64,000 nucleotides of DNA from Kiritimatiellia bacterium (GCA_028686345.1 JAQUCE010000007.1:1-64000); one strand, 5' to 3'. Counted from the stretch's first letter, positions 53,198-62,872 are shown. The notes: generated from the letters alone by a model not told the origin. A program made the numbers and translations.

Positions 53198-54583
53198 ATG
53201 AAAAAAGAGATCCGCATTACCCCGGCCCGCTGGATTATTACAGGTGTTTTCCTCGCGGCCATCATCATCGGCGCATTGCTGCTGATGCTGCCGTGCGCCA
53301 CAGTTGCCGAGGGCGGGTTAGCCCCGCTCACCGCCTTTTTTACCGCAACAAGCGCAACCTGTGTCACAGGACTCAGTTTGATCGATATTGGGTGTGAGCT
53401 GACCTTGTTCGGTCAGATAGTTGTTTTGTTGCTGATTCAGCTGGGCGGCCTCGGTATCATGACAATCGGCACATTCCTGCTGGTCATGGTCGGGCAGCGC
53501 CTCTCGCTGCAAAACGAATCGGTCCTGATGAGCACTTATGGAACCAGTGCGGCCGACCGCCTCAGCTCCCTGCTGCGGCTGACAGTTGGGTTTACGCTCT
53601 TTATTGAAGCCATTGGCACAATTCTGCTTTGGCGGTGTTATCTGACACCGCCGCCAGAGGTTGCCGCGCAGATGGGGCCCCATGCCGGCAACCCGCTTTA
53701 TTATGCGCTTTTCCACTCAGTCAGCGCTTTCTGCAACGCCGGCTTCTCCCTGCACTCTAACAGTCTGATCGATTTCCAGCACAACCCTCTCTATTTAACA
53801 ACCATCGCCCTGCTGATAATTGCCGGCGGGTTGGGTTTTCTGGTTCTCTACAACATTGCCACCATTCGATTCTGGGACAAAAACCTCAAGACCCGTAGAC
53901 GCCTGACGCTGCACAGCCGGGTGGTGCTGATCACCACTGCCGTACTGCTGATTGTTGGCACAGCTCTGATATTGACGCAGGAGTGGAACAATACTCTCAG
54001 TGCGATTCCCCGGCTGACCGATAAACTGAGCTGCGCCTTTTTCCACTCTGTGACTCCCCGTACAGCCGGGTTCAACTGTCTGCCGATGACCGAAATTCTC
54101 GGCTCCACGCGCTTTACAACTTTAATCCTGATGTTTATTGGCGGCTCTCCCGGCTCCACGGCAGGCGGCATTAAAACATCCACGCTTTTTGTCATGCTAA
54201 TGACAATCAGCGCAATCTGCAAGGGGCGCAACCGCACCGTGATATTCCAGCGCGCCATCCCGGAACGCGTTGTCCGGGAGGCACTGGCAATCTTTCTGCT
54301 CTCCATAATCGGCATCCTGTTGGCATATGGCCTGCTCCTTTATTCCGAGCACCCCCGCACACCAGGCGAGGCCTCTAATCTCTACTTTGAAACAATTTCC
54401 GCTTTTGCAACAGTCGGACTTTCAATCAACTGCACCACAACCTTGTCAAACACAGGACAATTTATTATTATGGTGTGCATGTTTGTCGGGCGTCTCGGAC
54501 CTATGACGCTTGCGCTTTTGATTGGCAGCCGGAATGTGGTCGAACGGATCCGGTATCCGGAAGAAACGATTGTGGTCGGCTAG
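53198..54583 (+). CDS. Ktr-type potassium uptake membrane protein KtrB
   Basis: A TrkH/KtrB superfamily channel subunit of 461 residues. Filter motifs are FFTATSATCVTGLS, AFCNAGFSLHS, SVTPRTAGFNC and ISAFATVGLSIN, with GGSPGSTAGGIKTSTL as the gating loop. These are closer to Na+-dependent KtrB than to TrkH. ktrA follows 80 bp downstream, completing a second K+ uptake system in the same 7-kb stretch as trkAH. The upstream region carries a 22-bp palindrome. Confidence 0.92.
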   Translation: MKKEIRITPARWIITGVFLAAIIIGALLLMLPCATVAEGGLAPLTAFFTATSATCVTGLSLIDIGCELTLFGQIVVLLLIQLGGLGIMTIGTFLLVMVGQRLSLQNESVLMSTYGTSAADRLSSLLRLTVGFTLFIEAIGTILLWRCYLTPPPEVAAQMGPHAGNPLYYALFHSVSAFCNAGFSLHSNSLIDFQHNPLYLTTIALLIIAGGLGFLVLYNIATIRFWDKNLKTRRRLTLHSRVVLITTAVLLIVGTALILTQEWNNTLSAIPRLTDKLSCAFFHSVTPRTAGFNCLPMTEILGSTRFTTLILMFIGGSPGSTAGGIKTSTLFVMLMTISAICKGRNRTVIFQRAIPERVVREALAIFLLSIIGILLAYGLLLYSEHPRTPGEASNLYFETISAFATVGLSINCTTTLSNTGQFIIMVCMFVGRLGPMTLALLIGSRNVVERIRYPEETIVVG

Positions 54584-54663
54584 CAACTTGTTGACAGAGA
54601 CAATCCAGGTTGTTGCCGCCGGGTTTGCGTGAATAGGATTGAACAACCAGGGAGTGAGAACTT

Positions 54664-55329
54664 ATGAAAAGAATTGGAATCATTGGAGCAGGACGTTTTG
54701 GATCAGAGCTGGCTGAAAGTCTGGCTGAGCGCGGTGCTGAAATTATGATGATTGATAACAACCACGCCCTGATCCAGGAGTTTTCGCAATTTGTCACCAA
54801 GGCGGTTGAAGGGGATGCCACCAACATCCGGACGCTCGAGGACGCGGGCTTTCAGGAGTGTGATGTCATTGTGGTGGCAATCGGCAGCAATCTCGAGGGC
54901 AGCATTATGGCCACCGTCAACTGCAAAGAGCTGAAAGTCAAGAACGTGATCGCCAAGGCCAACTCTGATATGCACGGCAAAATTCTCTACCGGGTGGGCG
55001 CCGATGTCGTGGTTTATCCCAACCGGGACCGCGCCCAGCGGCTGGCGCACACCCTGCTTTCACGCGGCTCAATTGATTTGTTTGAGGTAGCGGATGGCTT
55101 TAACATTGCGGAAATAGACGTGCCCGAATCACTGCATAATAAATCTTTGGCAGCGGCGCAGGTGCGCAATAAATTCGGCATTACAGTGCTGTGTGTACGG
55201 CGCATGACCAAAGACCCTACCGCTCCGCGCACAGTCATCATCCCCGAAGCTGATCAGATCATCCAGCCGGATGACAAACTGCTGGTATTTGGAACCGACA
55301 AACAGCTGGATGCCTTAACAAAAGATTGA
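54664..55329 (+). CDS. Ktr-type potassium uptake regulator KtrA
   Basis: A single RCK unit of 221 residues: NAD/ATP-binding MKRIGIIGAGRFGSELAESL at the start, MMIDNNHALIQ, then VEGDATNIRTLEDAGFQECD. A TrkA-C domain at about 140-221 includes ADQIIQPDDKLLVFGTD. KtrA rings gate the KtrB channel in response to nucleotides. The start has GGGAGTGAGAACTT upstream. The single-unit build distinguishes it from the double-unit TrkA at 48041. Confidence 0.93.
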   Translation: MKRIGIIGAGRFGSELAESLAERGAEIMMIDNNHALIQEFSQFVTKAVEGDATNIRTLEDAGFQECDVIVVAIGSNLEGSIMATVNCKELKVKNVIAKANSDMHGKILYRVGADVVVYPNRDRAQRLAHTLLSRGSIDLFEVADGFNIAEIDVPESLHNKSLAAAQVRNKFGITVLCVRRMTKDPTAPRTVIIPEADQIIQPDDKLLVFGTDKQLDALTKD

Positions 55330-55675
55330 AGCACTGTGGCTGCCCGGAGCTCAGAGGGCTCGTCGACTGCGCCGCTGCTTAATGCTTGCGGCTCATGACT
55401 CGGTTGCCCGTCCGTTTCTCCGTGCAACAGACGCTGCTGCCCTGGTGACCGCGGCAATCAAACTTTATAGTTCCAAGCGTAAATTTGTCATTTTGCGCTG
55501 TCATTTTGCGCTTGGCAAAACCGTTGAATTATGATTTAATTTATCGTCTTTAATTTAACCGGATAATCGCGCCGTACTTGCGGTGGATGACAGGGCCGGT
55601 TTTTAGGCGGCCCGCTACGCGTGAATGCGCAAACAAGGCTGGTTGAAATTTGTTTAACCCTCAGGAGTTCAGATC
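55330..55675. other. Leader region of ilvC with 13-bp direct repeat
   Basis: GTCATTTTGCGCT is repeated exactly at 55487-55499 and 55500-55512. Further on, GGGCCGGTTTTTAGGCGGCCC (about 55592-55613, read as two arms GGGCCG/CGGCCC) can form a hairpin, about 60 nt before the ilvC start. CAGGAG serves as ribosome-binding site. The T-stretch is in the loop, so the hairpin is not a standard terminator. No leader peptide rich in branched amino acids was found. Confidence 0.45.
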
Positions 55676-56779
55676 ATGGCGAAGATTGATTTTGGCGGCG
55701 TTCAAGAGACCGTCGTCACACGTAAAGAGTTTTCATTGGCTAAAGCACAGAAAGTGCTTAAGGACGAGGTGATCGCTGTTATTGGTTATGGCGTGCAAGG
55801 GCCGGCTCAATCGTTAAATATGCGTGATAATGGTCTTAATGTCATTATCGGGCAGGATAAAACCTTTGAAGCTGACTGGAAACGCGCTCAAAAGGATGGC
55901 TGGAAAGCAGGTAAAACCCTTTTCGACATTGAAGAGGCCTGCGAAAAAGCAACCATCATCATGATTTTGGTCAACGATGCTGCCATCAAATATGTGTTCC
56001 CCCGGATTAAGCCGCATCTGACCGCTGGCAAGGCGCTCTATTTCTCACATGGCTTTGGCTATGTTTACAACACACTGACCAAGGTCAAAGTGGACACCGA
56101 CATTGATGTGATTCTGGTTGCGCCAAAGGGCTCAGGCACCTCGGTGCGCCGCAACTTCCTCAACGGCGTTGGCATCAACTCCAGCTTCGCGGTGGCTCAG
56201 GATGCGACCGGGCGCGCGCAGGAGCGTACCCTGGCAATTGGTATTGGCGTGGGTTCAGGCTATCTCTTCCCAACCACATTTGAGAATGAAGTGACCTCCG
56301 ATCTGGTTGGTGAGCGCGGCGTTCTGATGGGCTGTCTGGCCGGTGTGATGGAAGCTCAGTATGAGGTTCTGCGCGCCAATGGACACTCACCCTCCGAAGC
56401 GTTCAATGAAACCGTTGAGGAGCTGACCCAGAGCCTGATCCGTTTGGTGGATGAGAACGGCATGGACTGGATGTACTCCAACTGCTCCGCCACCGCGCAG
56501 CGCGGCGCGCTTGACTGGCGCCCTAAGTTCAAAAAAGCGACCCTGCCGGTATTTAAAGAGCTGTATGAGGCAGTGGCAAGTCAGAAAGAGGCGCGCCGGG
56601 TGGTCAAGGTTTGCGGCCAGCCCGATTACAAGGTCAAGCTTGACGCCGAGCTGACGCAGATGCGCGAATCCGAGATGTGGAGAGCCGGCGCTGCTGTGCG
56701 CAGCCTGCGCCCTGCCGAGGGTGTCAAGGCCGGCGCAGATAAAGCCGCTGGTGTCAAGGGACGCGGCAAGAATGATTAA
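55676..56779 (+). CDS. ilvC: Ketol-acid reductoisomerase
   Basis: Catalyses the second common step of valine, leucine and isoleucine synthesis: Mg-dependent alkyl shift and NAD(P)H reduction of acetolactate. The 367 residues show the nucleotide-binding loop VIGYGVQGPAQSLNMRD near 35-50, PKGSGTSVRRNF, and the C-terminal knotted domain with the acidic metal ligands in SDLVGERGVLMG and EELTQSL. The length is near the class I type with a slightly extended, Lys/Ala-rich tail (VKAGADKAAGVKGRGKND). The gene is single and ends with an intrinsic terminator, so its other pathway genes lie elsewhere. Confidence 0.95.
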   Translation: MAKIDFGGVQETVVTRKEFSLAKAQKVLKDEVIAVIGYGVQGPAQSLNMRDNGLNVIIGQDKTFEADWKRAQKDGWKAGKTLFDIEEACEKATIIMILVNDAAIKYVFPRIKPHLTAGKALYFSHGFGYVYNTLTKVKVDTDIDVILVAPKGSGTSVRRNFLNGVGINSSFAVAQDATGRAQERTLAIGIGVGSGYLFPTTFENEVTSDLVGERGVLMGCLAGVMEAQYEVLRANGHSPSEAFNETVEELTQSLIRLVDENGMDWMYSNCSATAQRGALDWRPKFKKATLPVFKELYEAVASQKEARRVVKVCGQPDYKVKLDAELTQMRESEMWRAGAAVRSLRPAEGVKAGADKAAGVKGRGKND

Positions 56780-56809
56780 TTGTCTGTGACTCTCTGTCAT
56801 TACAAAGGG

Positions 56810-56841
56810 GCCCGCCGTTGCCAACGGCGGGCTTTTTATTT
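56810..56841 (+). terminator. Rho-independent terminator after ilvC
   Basis: GCCCGCCGTTG (56810-56820) pairs perfectly with CAACGGCGGGC (56822-56832), an 11-bp GC-rich stem with a 1-nt formal loop (realistically 3 nt), followed by TTTTTATTTT. It lies 30 bp after the ilvC stop. Confidence 0.93.
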
Positions 56842-56844
56842 TAG

Positions 56845-57240
56845 CAAACAGTATATCCGCCGCTATGCGGTGGATGATTGTAACACAGTATATCCGCCGC
56901 TATGCGGTGGATGATTGCGAAACAATCTACACTAAGACCCGATAAACAACTGCTGGAAAGAATAATTAATTGTTCTTTTCAGTCGCCTAAGCGCCTAAGC
57001 GACTAGCGTTCGGCATCCCCCGGCATCCCCCATTTTTTACCAAAAAAGAGATAACTTCTCAATAGCCCGCTTTGGAGCAGCCTTCCGTCTTCGCGCTTCG
57101 CAGCTACGCCGCACACGGAAAGGCTGGACAACAAACCTTACCTGGCAGCCGTTTGTTGTTCACGCTTCTCTGTCACGGCGTAAAAGCGAAGCTCAAAGCC
57201 GAAAGCGTGCTCTCTATTCTCTGACCGGTTATTGAGAAGT
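56845..57240. repeat. Repeat families C, E and B in series
   Basis: Two family C units (AGTATATCCGCCGCTATGCG, at 56850 and 56888) come first. Family E follows at 56958-57006 (AATAATTAATTGTTCTTTTC then GTCGCCTAAGCG twice). An inverted family B copy lies at 57058-57240 (CTTTGGAGCAGCCTTCCGTC, AAGGCTGGACAACAAACC, GCCGTTTGTTGTTCACGC). The gap 56842-57386 has no gene. Only the last ~120 bp look like unique sequence and should hold the promoter of the envelope operon. Confidence 0.8.
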
Positions 57241-57386
57241 TACGAAAAGATTTTTCTACCCCCCTGTTTTCTAGCTCAAATACAACGCATCGCAACCAGC
57301 CTCGGTTTTCATTTGCTAATCCAGCCTTTAAATAATATCATACCTTTATTGTTTTTGAAGTAATTTGACCCCGCAAAACTCGCCAC

Positions 57387-59885
57387 ATGAACGCTTTTCA
57401 TAAGATATATACAGCTCTTTTGCTCCTTTGCTGGAGCGGAGCACTCCTGGCTTCGCCGCTTGAGGTTGCCGAGGAGGCGCTGAGCGACAGCCTGTATCGG
57501 GTAGCTCAGACCAATGCGGTTCTGGCCTTGCGCGATGAAACGAGCATGGACGGCCAGCAGAGGGCGCTCTTGATTTTACTCGAGGCGCTGGCCCACCAGA
57601 AGCGCTATGATGAGATGCTGCAGACTCTGGAGCAGAATCAAGCACTGGTGGGTGCTGCTAAGAGTGTTGATGCGTTGCTCTATTGGCGAGTGCTGGCCCT
57701 GTTCAATCAGCAGCGGTTTGATGATGTCGCCAGGATCGTGAACTCCGCACAGGTCAACAGCAACTCGGTTTATGGTGTCACCATGATGCGCATCGGCGCA
57801 CGCTCCCGAGGTCAGGCTGGCGACTTGAGCGGCGCGCTGGCCCTGTTTGCCCGGGTTGACCAGAGCACCACCAGCCTGAATCTCAGGGCCTCCAACGCGC
57901 TGGAGTGGGCGGTGATGCTGGACCGGGAGGGGAGCTACGATGAGGCGCTGCGGGTTTTGAAGATGCTCGCTCAGTATGGCATCACCGGCGAAGCGGTCAA
58001 TGAGGGAGCTTTGCTGCGCGGCCGAATTTTGATGAAGCAGGGCAAGATGGAGGAGGCAACGCTGGTAATGGATGCCTTGGCAATGAACGACCGCGTGGCG
58101 GAGATCCCGCGGGTGCAGGCCCAGGTGGAGATGAGCGTTTATAAGTTTGAACGCGGCTTGACCAATGAGGCGATTGCCTATGCGCGCTCCGCCTATGAGC
58201 GTGCGCAGCTACCAGCCACCCGCAAGCTGGCTGGATACCGGCTAGGCGATCTGCTGACCCTTGATCCAGCCACGCTGGAGGAGGGGAGCCGGCTGATCAA
58301 AGCGCTGGTGCGCGAGTTTCCTGAGGATGCGGAGTCCATGCAGGCGCATTTGAAGCTGGCCGACTCTTTGCTGCAGATGAAGGAGACGGCGGCAGCCGCG
58401 GCTGAGTACCGTATCCTGCTTGAAACCTATCCCGCCTCCTCGCTGGACGGACGGGTGATGCAGGGCCGCGGCTGGGCTCTTTTTCAGCTGGGGCGTTACA
58501 CCGAGGCGGGGGTGGCCTTTGCCAAAGCCGCTGAGCTGGCCGACGACAACGCAGTTAAAGCGGAGTGCCTTTTTAAACGCTGCGACGCGCTGCTGGCTGA
58601 CAAGCGCTATGGGGAGGCCGCGGCTGCATACAAAGAGTTGACTGACCGCTTTCCTGATTCAAAGTATGCGGGCCAAGCTCTGTTTCAAAGCGCGGATGCG
58701 CTGGAGCGGGCCGGCAACCTGACCGAGGCCGGGGTGCGTTACAGCGAGGTGGCCGCCCGCTACCCGCATCGGGATGTGGCGCCAGACGCGCTGCTGCGGG
58801 TGGCTGCCCTGCAGAGTGCGGCCCGGGAACTTGCCGCTGCAATCGAAACCTATTCGTTGGTCATCGAAAGTTTTACCAATGCCAACCTCATGGCGCAGGC
58901 CTACATGGGGCGCGGCAAGGTCTATTACAGCAAGTATGAGTTTAAAAACGCCATGCAGGATTTTGCGGCTGTCGCGGAGGTCGCCCCGGCAAGGCTGGAT
59001 GAGGCGCGTTATTATCTGACCCTCACTCTTTATGGTTTGGGACGTGATAGCGACGCGCTGGATTCCGCCAACGAATTTGTGATCAATTTTCCTAACTCGC
59101 AGTACTTTCCAGAGATGCTCCTGTGGCTGGGCAAGTTTAATTTCAACCGACTGGATTATGCGGCTGCCAGGAAATACTTTGATGAGTTCGCAGTTGGTTT
59201 TCCTGAAAGAAAATGGGCGGGTACTGCATTGCTGTGGGAGGCCCGCGCCATGTTTAACAGTGGCGACTTCACCGCCGCGGTTGAGACGATCGCGCGCTTG
59301 GTCAAGTTGTATCCGGAGAGCCCGCAGATTGCGGAAGCTCGTTTTGTGCAGGCCGACGCGCTGATTGAACTGGCCCGCTTTGATGCGGCCATTCTGCTGC
59401 TTGACGGAATTCTTGCAAAAGCGCCGGAGAGTAAGTGGGGGCGTTTGGCGCTCCTAAGAAAAGGCAACTGCCTGTTTGCGCTCGGTGCCGGCAATCGCCT
59501 TCGCTACGAAGAGGCGCTGGCGGCTTATCGAAAAATGGCGCAGGAGACGGGGCTGCCCTCAGCACTGCTGATTGAGTTGTACTATAAAATTGGCCGGTGC
59601 CTGGAGAAGCTTGAGCGTTTTGACGAGGCTGTTGAGTGTTATTACACCGAGGTGCTGTTGCGATATTTGCAAGAGAGTGCCGCTGGAGCGTGGTATGACG
59701 AAACCACATTGAGTTTGGTGGTGCGGGCGGCGTTCAGCGCAGCCGAGATCTTTGAGAAGCAGGGCGAGTATAAAAAGGCGGTCAGCATGCTGCAGAGAAT
59801 TGTCACCTCCGGCGGCCTGGCCTCTGACGAGGCGCTGAGAAGGATCGAGGTTTTAAAGAAATTAAGAGGGTTCAAGGAGCTTTGA
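57387..59885 (+). CDS. Exported tetratricopeptide-repeat protein (YbgF/BamD-like repeats)
   Basis: An 832-residue periplasmic protein with signal peptide (LLLLCWSGALLA) and about 15 or more TPR units through its length, e.g. YRILLETYPASSLDGRVMQG, FQLGRYTEAGVAFAKAAELA, YKELTDRFPDSKYAGQALFQ and RLVKLYPESPQIAEARFVQA. The A..F......P.S..A..A......A....G pattern matches the TPR type of CpoB/YbgF and BamD. It is the first gene of a six-gene operon with ExbB/TolQ and ExbD/TolR homologues, consistent with a Tol-Pal-like envelope machine. The ExbB start follows 16 bp after its stop. Confidence 0.88.
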   Translation: MNAFHKIYTALLLLCWSGALLASPLEVAEEALSDSLYRVAQTNAVLALRDETSMDGQQRALLILLEALAHQKRYDEMLQTLEQNQALVGAAKSVDALLYWRVLALFNQQRFDDVARIVNSAQVNSNSVYGVTMMRIGARSRGQAGDLSGALALFARVDQSTTSLNLRASNALEWAVMLDREGSYDEALRVLKMLAQYGITGEAVNEGALLRGRILMKQGKMEEATLVMDALAMNDRVAEIPRVQAQVEMSVYKFERGLTNEAIAYARSAYERAQLPATRKLAGYRLGDLLTLDPATLEEGSRLIKALVREFPEDAESMQAHLKLADSLLQMKETAAAAAEYRILLETYPASSLDGRVMQGRGWALFQLGRYTEAGVAFAKAAELADDNAVKAECLFKRCDALLADKRYGEAAAAYKELTDRFPDSKYAGQALFQSADALERAGNLTEAGVRYSEVAARYPHRDVAPDALLRVAALQSAARELAAAIETYSLVIESFTNANLMAQAYMGRGKVYYSKYEFKNAMQDFAAVAEVAPARLDEARYYLTLTLYGLGRDSDALDSANEFVINFPNSQYFPEMLLWLGKFNFNRLDYAAARKYFDEFAVGFPERKWAGTALLWEARAMFNSGDFTAAVETIARLVKLYPESPQIAEARFVQADALIELARFDAAILLLDGILAKAPESKWGRLALLRKGNCLFALGAGNRLRYEEALAAYRKMAQETGLPSALLIELYYKIGRCLEKLERFDEAVECYYTEVLLRYLQESAAGAWYDETTLSLVVRAAFSAAEIFEKQGEYKKAVSMLQRIVTSGGLASDEALRRIEVLKKLRGFKEL

Positions 59886-59901
59886 ACCTGGAGAGTTGAT
59901 T

Positions 59902-60513
59902 ATGTTGTATAGCTACGGCGGAGTTGTTTTTTTAATTATCCTGCTATTGGAATTGGTCACAGTGGTGATCTTCTTTGAACGGTTGCTGCATTTGCGCCGC
60001 GCACAGGTTGACCATATGGATTTTATCAATGGGGTCTGTAACCTCCTGGACCGGGACAATGCGCTTGAGGCGAAAATGATCTGTGAGGAGACCCCCGGAC
60101 CAGTCGCGGCGGTGGTGCTGACCGCTGTCCGCCATCAAAACGGAACCCCTGAAGCATTGCGCGACGCAGTCGACAACACCGGGCGCGCGGAGATCTCCCG
60201 TCTGGAGCGGCGGGTGGTTTCGCTGGCGGTTATCTCGCAGATCGCACCGCTGCTGGGCTTGCTGGGAACCCTGATTGGCGTTATTAAGATTGTTTACCTG
60301 ATTAACGAACAGGCACCCCTGATTAAAAATACAGATTTAACCGTGGGGCTGATGGGCGCACTGGTAACAACCGTTGCCGGCTTGATTGTCGCCATTACCG
60401 CACACTCCATGTATGCGTTGATTATGGTCAGGATTGAGCGCATTGTGCAGGATATGGAGGCCGCCGCATCGAATATGGTCGCGTATTTAACCACTAAAAC
60501 GCCAGCCTCTTAA
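59902..60513 (+). CDS. MotA/TolQ/ExbB proton channel family protein
   Basis: The 203-residue inner-membrane protein has three membrane spans: residues ~5-25, ~108-130 and ~145-170. The conserved channel segments are ISQIAPLLGLLGTLIGVIKI and GLMGALVTTVAGLIVAITAH. With the ExbD/TolR partner encoded next it would form a proton-driven motor that energises an outer-membrane or periplasmic process. The ATG at 59902, preceded by CTGGAGAG, is preferred to an upstream TTG. Confidence 0.92.
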   Translation: MLYSYGGVVFLIILLLELVTVVIFFERLLHLRRAQVDHMDFINGVCNLLDRDNALEAKMICEETPGPVAAVVLTAVRHQNGTPEALRDAVDNTGRAEISRLERRVVSLAVISQIAPLLGLLGTLIGVIKIVYLINEQAPLIKNTDLTVGLMGALVTTVAGLIVAITAHSMYALIMVRIERIVQDMEAAASNMVAYLTTKTPAS

Positions 60514-60526
60514 AATAAGTTCTACT

Positions 60527-61021
60527 ATGAATTATGAGAATCACAGTTGGAGTTGGATCGTAAAGAAACACCGCTCGGTTCACACCCGCTTCGGCAACCG
60601 CTGGTTTCAGGGGTTCAGCGGCGGTATCCCCTGGATTGATGCCATCATCATTATTGTCCTGCTGCTGTCGGTCAACAAACAATTGACCATTGTTCCCGGT
60701 ATGGTCTTTGATCTTCCCTCTGCCCCATTGCGCGGTGGCACCCACAGCGCTTTAACCGCAGTCATGGTTCCTGTTGTGCAGGACTTGAGCAGTGGCAGCG
60801 AAACCCTGGTTTTCTTTGATGATGAGCGGTTCTCCATGAATGACGCGGAGCTGTTGCTGCGCTTGGCAGCCAAGGTGCGCAACCGGATCCAGGCCAGCTC
60901 CAACCACGATCTGCTGCTGCTGGCTGATAAAAAAATTCCGCATGGCGATGTGATCCGCTTTGTGAATATTGTCCGGGAGGCTGGTGTCCGCAGGGTGAAT
61001 GTCGCCGAGAAGCCGGAATAA
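60527..61021 (+). CDS. ExbD/TolR-family biopolymer transport protein
   Basis: The 164-residue protein has one N-terminal span, GIPWIDAIIIIVLLLSV, with the essential membrane Asp, then a periplasmic domain ending LLLLADKKIPHGDVIRFVNI followed by VREAGVRRVNVAEK, the usual ExbD/TolR C-terminus. The cytoplasmic N-terminus is longer than normal (~35 residues, basic and aromatic: WIVKKHRSVHTRFGNRW). It follows the ExbB gene by 13 bp. A stator-rotor pair is therefore encoded without a recognisable TonB or TolA. Confidence 0.9.
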   Translation: MNYENHSWSWIVKKHRSVHTRFGNRWFQGFSGGIPWIDAIIIIVLLLSVNKQLTIVPGMVFDLPSAPLRGGTHSALTAVMVPVVQDLSSGSETLVFFDDERFSMNDAELLLRLAAKVRNRIQASSNHDLLLLADKKIPHGDVIRFVNIVREAGVRRVNVAEKPE

Positions 61022-61052
61022 AGCCCCTGATAAGTGTAAGCGTGGATTAAAA

Positions 61053-61763
61053 ATGACTGAAACTGGAACATATAAAGCCAAGCCGGCCAGAGGCGCGCTG
61101 CGATTCTGGTTGCAGCCGTTTATACTGCTTTTCCTTGTTCTGCTGCTGTGCCGACTGCTGCCAGTCTCGGCTGTGCTCTATGAATCACGGGAGCTGCGCC
61201 CACTGCCTGCGGCCCGCGTTTTTTATGTGAACATCGACCCTGATTATGCAATGGAGATCTTGCGGGCTTCAATGCAAACCTGGCGCAGATCGAAACCAGA
61301 GGGCGAGGGGGGTGACAACATGTCCATGGAGGCGGTTGAACTCTCCGCGCCATTGGGGCCGCCTGTTTTTTTGCAGCAGGGCGCCCTCTACCCCGGCGTT
61401 TGGAAGCCGCGTGCGATCACGCCGCTGGCTCAGTCGCTCCCTGGACTTCTGCATGCCAGTGATATTGTCAGCCGGTATAGCAACCCGGCAACACCCAAAC
61501 CCCCGCGGAGCGGCATGCACGCGACGCTTGATGCGGCATTTCAGGGGGTGCGGTTTACCTTGGACGCTGCGGCATTGCCGACCCTGCCCGGGGTTGGCAG
61601 CTGCCGTTTTTATGTTGAAACAGCCGCGGACGGTTCTGTGGCGCATGTGCTTCGCCTCGACGCATCGATCAAGGATGTCACGGCCTTTGAACGCGCACTC
61701 TATTTGGCGCGGGCGCAAGGTCAGGCGCAGGGGGAAATTGAAATCAGGTGGAGGAATCCATGA
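61053..61763 (+). CDS. Membrane-anchored protein of unknown family in the ExbBD operon
   Basis: The 236-residue product has a basic N-terminus, one span (FWLQPFILLFLVLLLCRLLP, about residues 18-37) and a periplasmic part rich in Pro and Ala. Topology (N-in, single span, periplasmic Pro-rich region, compact C-terminal domain of ~80 residues) and its place directly after exbB-exbD match TonB/TolA, but no TonB C-terminal motif could be recognised. It could be the missing force-transmitting partner; this is inference. The stop overlaps the next start (ATGA). Confidence 0.75.
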   Translation: MTETGTYKAKPARGALRFWLQPFILLFLVLLLCRLLPVSAVLYESRELRPLPAARVFYVNIDPDYAMEILRASMQTWRRSKPEGEGGDNMSMEAVELSAPLGPPVFLQQGALYPGVWKPRAITPLAQSLPGLLHASDIVSRYSNPATPKPPRSGMHATLDAAFQGVRFTLDAAALPTLPGVGSCRFYVETAADGSVAHVLRLDASIKDVTAFERALYLARAQGQAQGEIEIRWRNP

Positions 61764-62872
61764 TCTTACGAAAATGCGTAGCGGCTCTCTCTGCTGTCGG
61801 CTGTGTTGCAGCGTTGCTGCTTGTTGCCAGTTGCGGCCCCAATGCGGTTAACCAGGAAAAGGACGCAGTGCCGCGCGTGCTTTACCTCTCTGTTCAGCAA
61901 TTGCTGCCGCTTGAAAAAAATGACGCTTTGCCTGTGGCGTATAGCAATAGCCTGATCCTAACCACCGGCTCAGGGAGCGTGCGCGCCTTGGACCTCCAGC
62001 TGCAAGAGCGCTGGAAGGTCAAACTAGAGGAGTTTGATTTCAGCGGCGGTGCAACGGTGTTTAACCAGAACCTGCTGCTGGCATCGCGCGAGGGCCGTGT
62101 TTTTTGTCTGAACGCGGAAACAGGGGGGGTACTCTGGCAAAAGAGCCTTGATGGAACCTTCAGCCATCCGCCCCTGTGCGGGATGATTGACGATAATCCA
62201 GTTGTCTGGCTGCTCTCGCAGAGTGATGGTGTGCTCTATGCTTTGAAGATGGCGGATGGCACCCTCTTGTGGAGTGGCAAAGAGACTAATCGCTCAGATG
62301 GGGCGGCACTCCTGTGGCGACACAAGCTGGCCTATGGCAACTGTGATGGTGCGGTGCACCTTTTCAGTGCCGGGGATGGCAAACAAACCAGTTCGATTTT
62401 GATTGGCGGTTCCGACCAGATGGCTGGCACGCCGCTGGCGACTGCGGAGGGGCAACTTTGGATTGGCACCCGCGCTGGCCAGCTTGCGCTGGTTGATTTG
62501 AATGCGGAGCAGCTGCTCGGAACCTTGAAGATCTCAGAGAGCGAGGCCTTTGTCACGCCTGTTCAGGCTTTTGATGACACGATTGCGGTTGGTGTGAGTG
62601 AAGGGCGTGTGCTGCTATGCCGCGCAGAAGGGGGCCAACCGCTGATTGTTAAAGAGAGCTTGCTGGCCGGCGGCGTGGACGCGCTGCTCTTTGATGGAAC
62701 GCTGCTTTATGCTCTGGCCGAGGGGACGCTCTATGCGCTGAACTCGGAGTTGGGCATCGAGGCCTCACTGAATGTCGGCGATAGGGCCGACGGAGTGGTT
62801 GAGCTGAGTTATGGAGTGTTGGCAGTGCGGGCTGATCGCTCGCTGCTGTTAATCAAAGGGGAGTGGAAATGA
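61760..62872 (+). CDS. PQQ-like beta-propeller lipoprotein
   Basis: The 370-residue protein starts MILRKCVAALSAVGCVAALL and has lipobox VASC near residue 29. The rest is propeller repeat: AETGGVLWQKSLDG, KMADGTLLWSGKETN, TAEGQLWIGTRAGQLALVDL, TLYALAEGTLYALNSELG. The pattern resembles PQQ-type or BamB-like propellers, which act as outer-membrane scaffolds. It is coupled by ATGA overlaps to both neighbours. A BamB-like role in envelope assembly is plausible but unproven. Confidence 0.85.
   Translation: MILRKCVAALSAVGCVAALLLVASCGPNAVNQEKDAVPRVLYLSVQQLLPLEKNDALPVAYSNSLILTTGSGSVRALDLQLQERWKVKLEEFDFSGGATVFNQNLLLASREGRVFCLNAETGGVLWQKSLDGTFSHPPLCGMIDDNPVVWLLSQSDGVLYALKMADGTLLWSGKETNRSDGAALLWRHKLAYGNCDGAVHLFSAGDGKQTSSILIGGSDQMAGTPLATAEGQLWIGTRAGQLALVDLNAEQLLGTLKISESEAFVTPVQAFDDTIAVGVSEGRVLLCRAEGGQPLIVKESLLAGGVDALLFDGTLLYALAEGTLYALNSELGIEASLNVGDRADGVVELSYGVLAVRADRSLLLIKGEWK

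Noticed and set aside
55587-55620. Attenuator or T-box before ilvC
   Set aside because: The hairpin has its T-stretch in the loop and no run of T after it. No leader peptide with Val/Leu/Ile codons and no T-box sequence were found.
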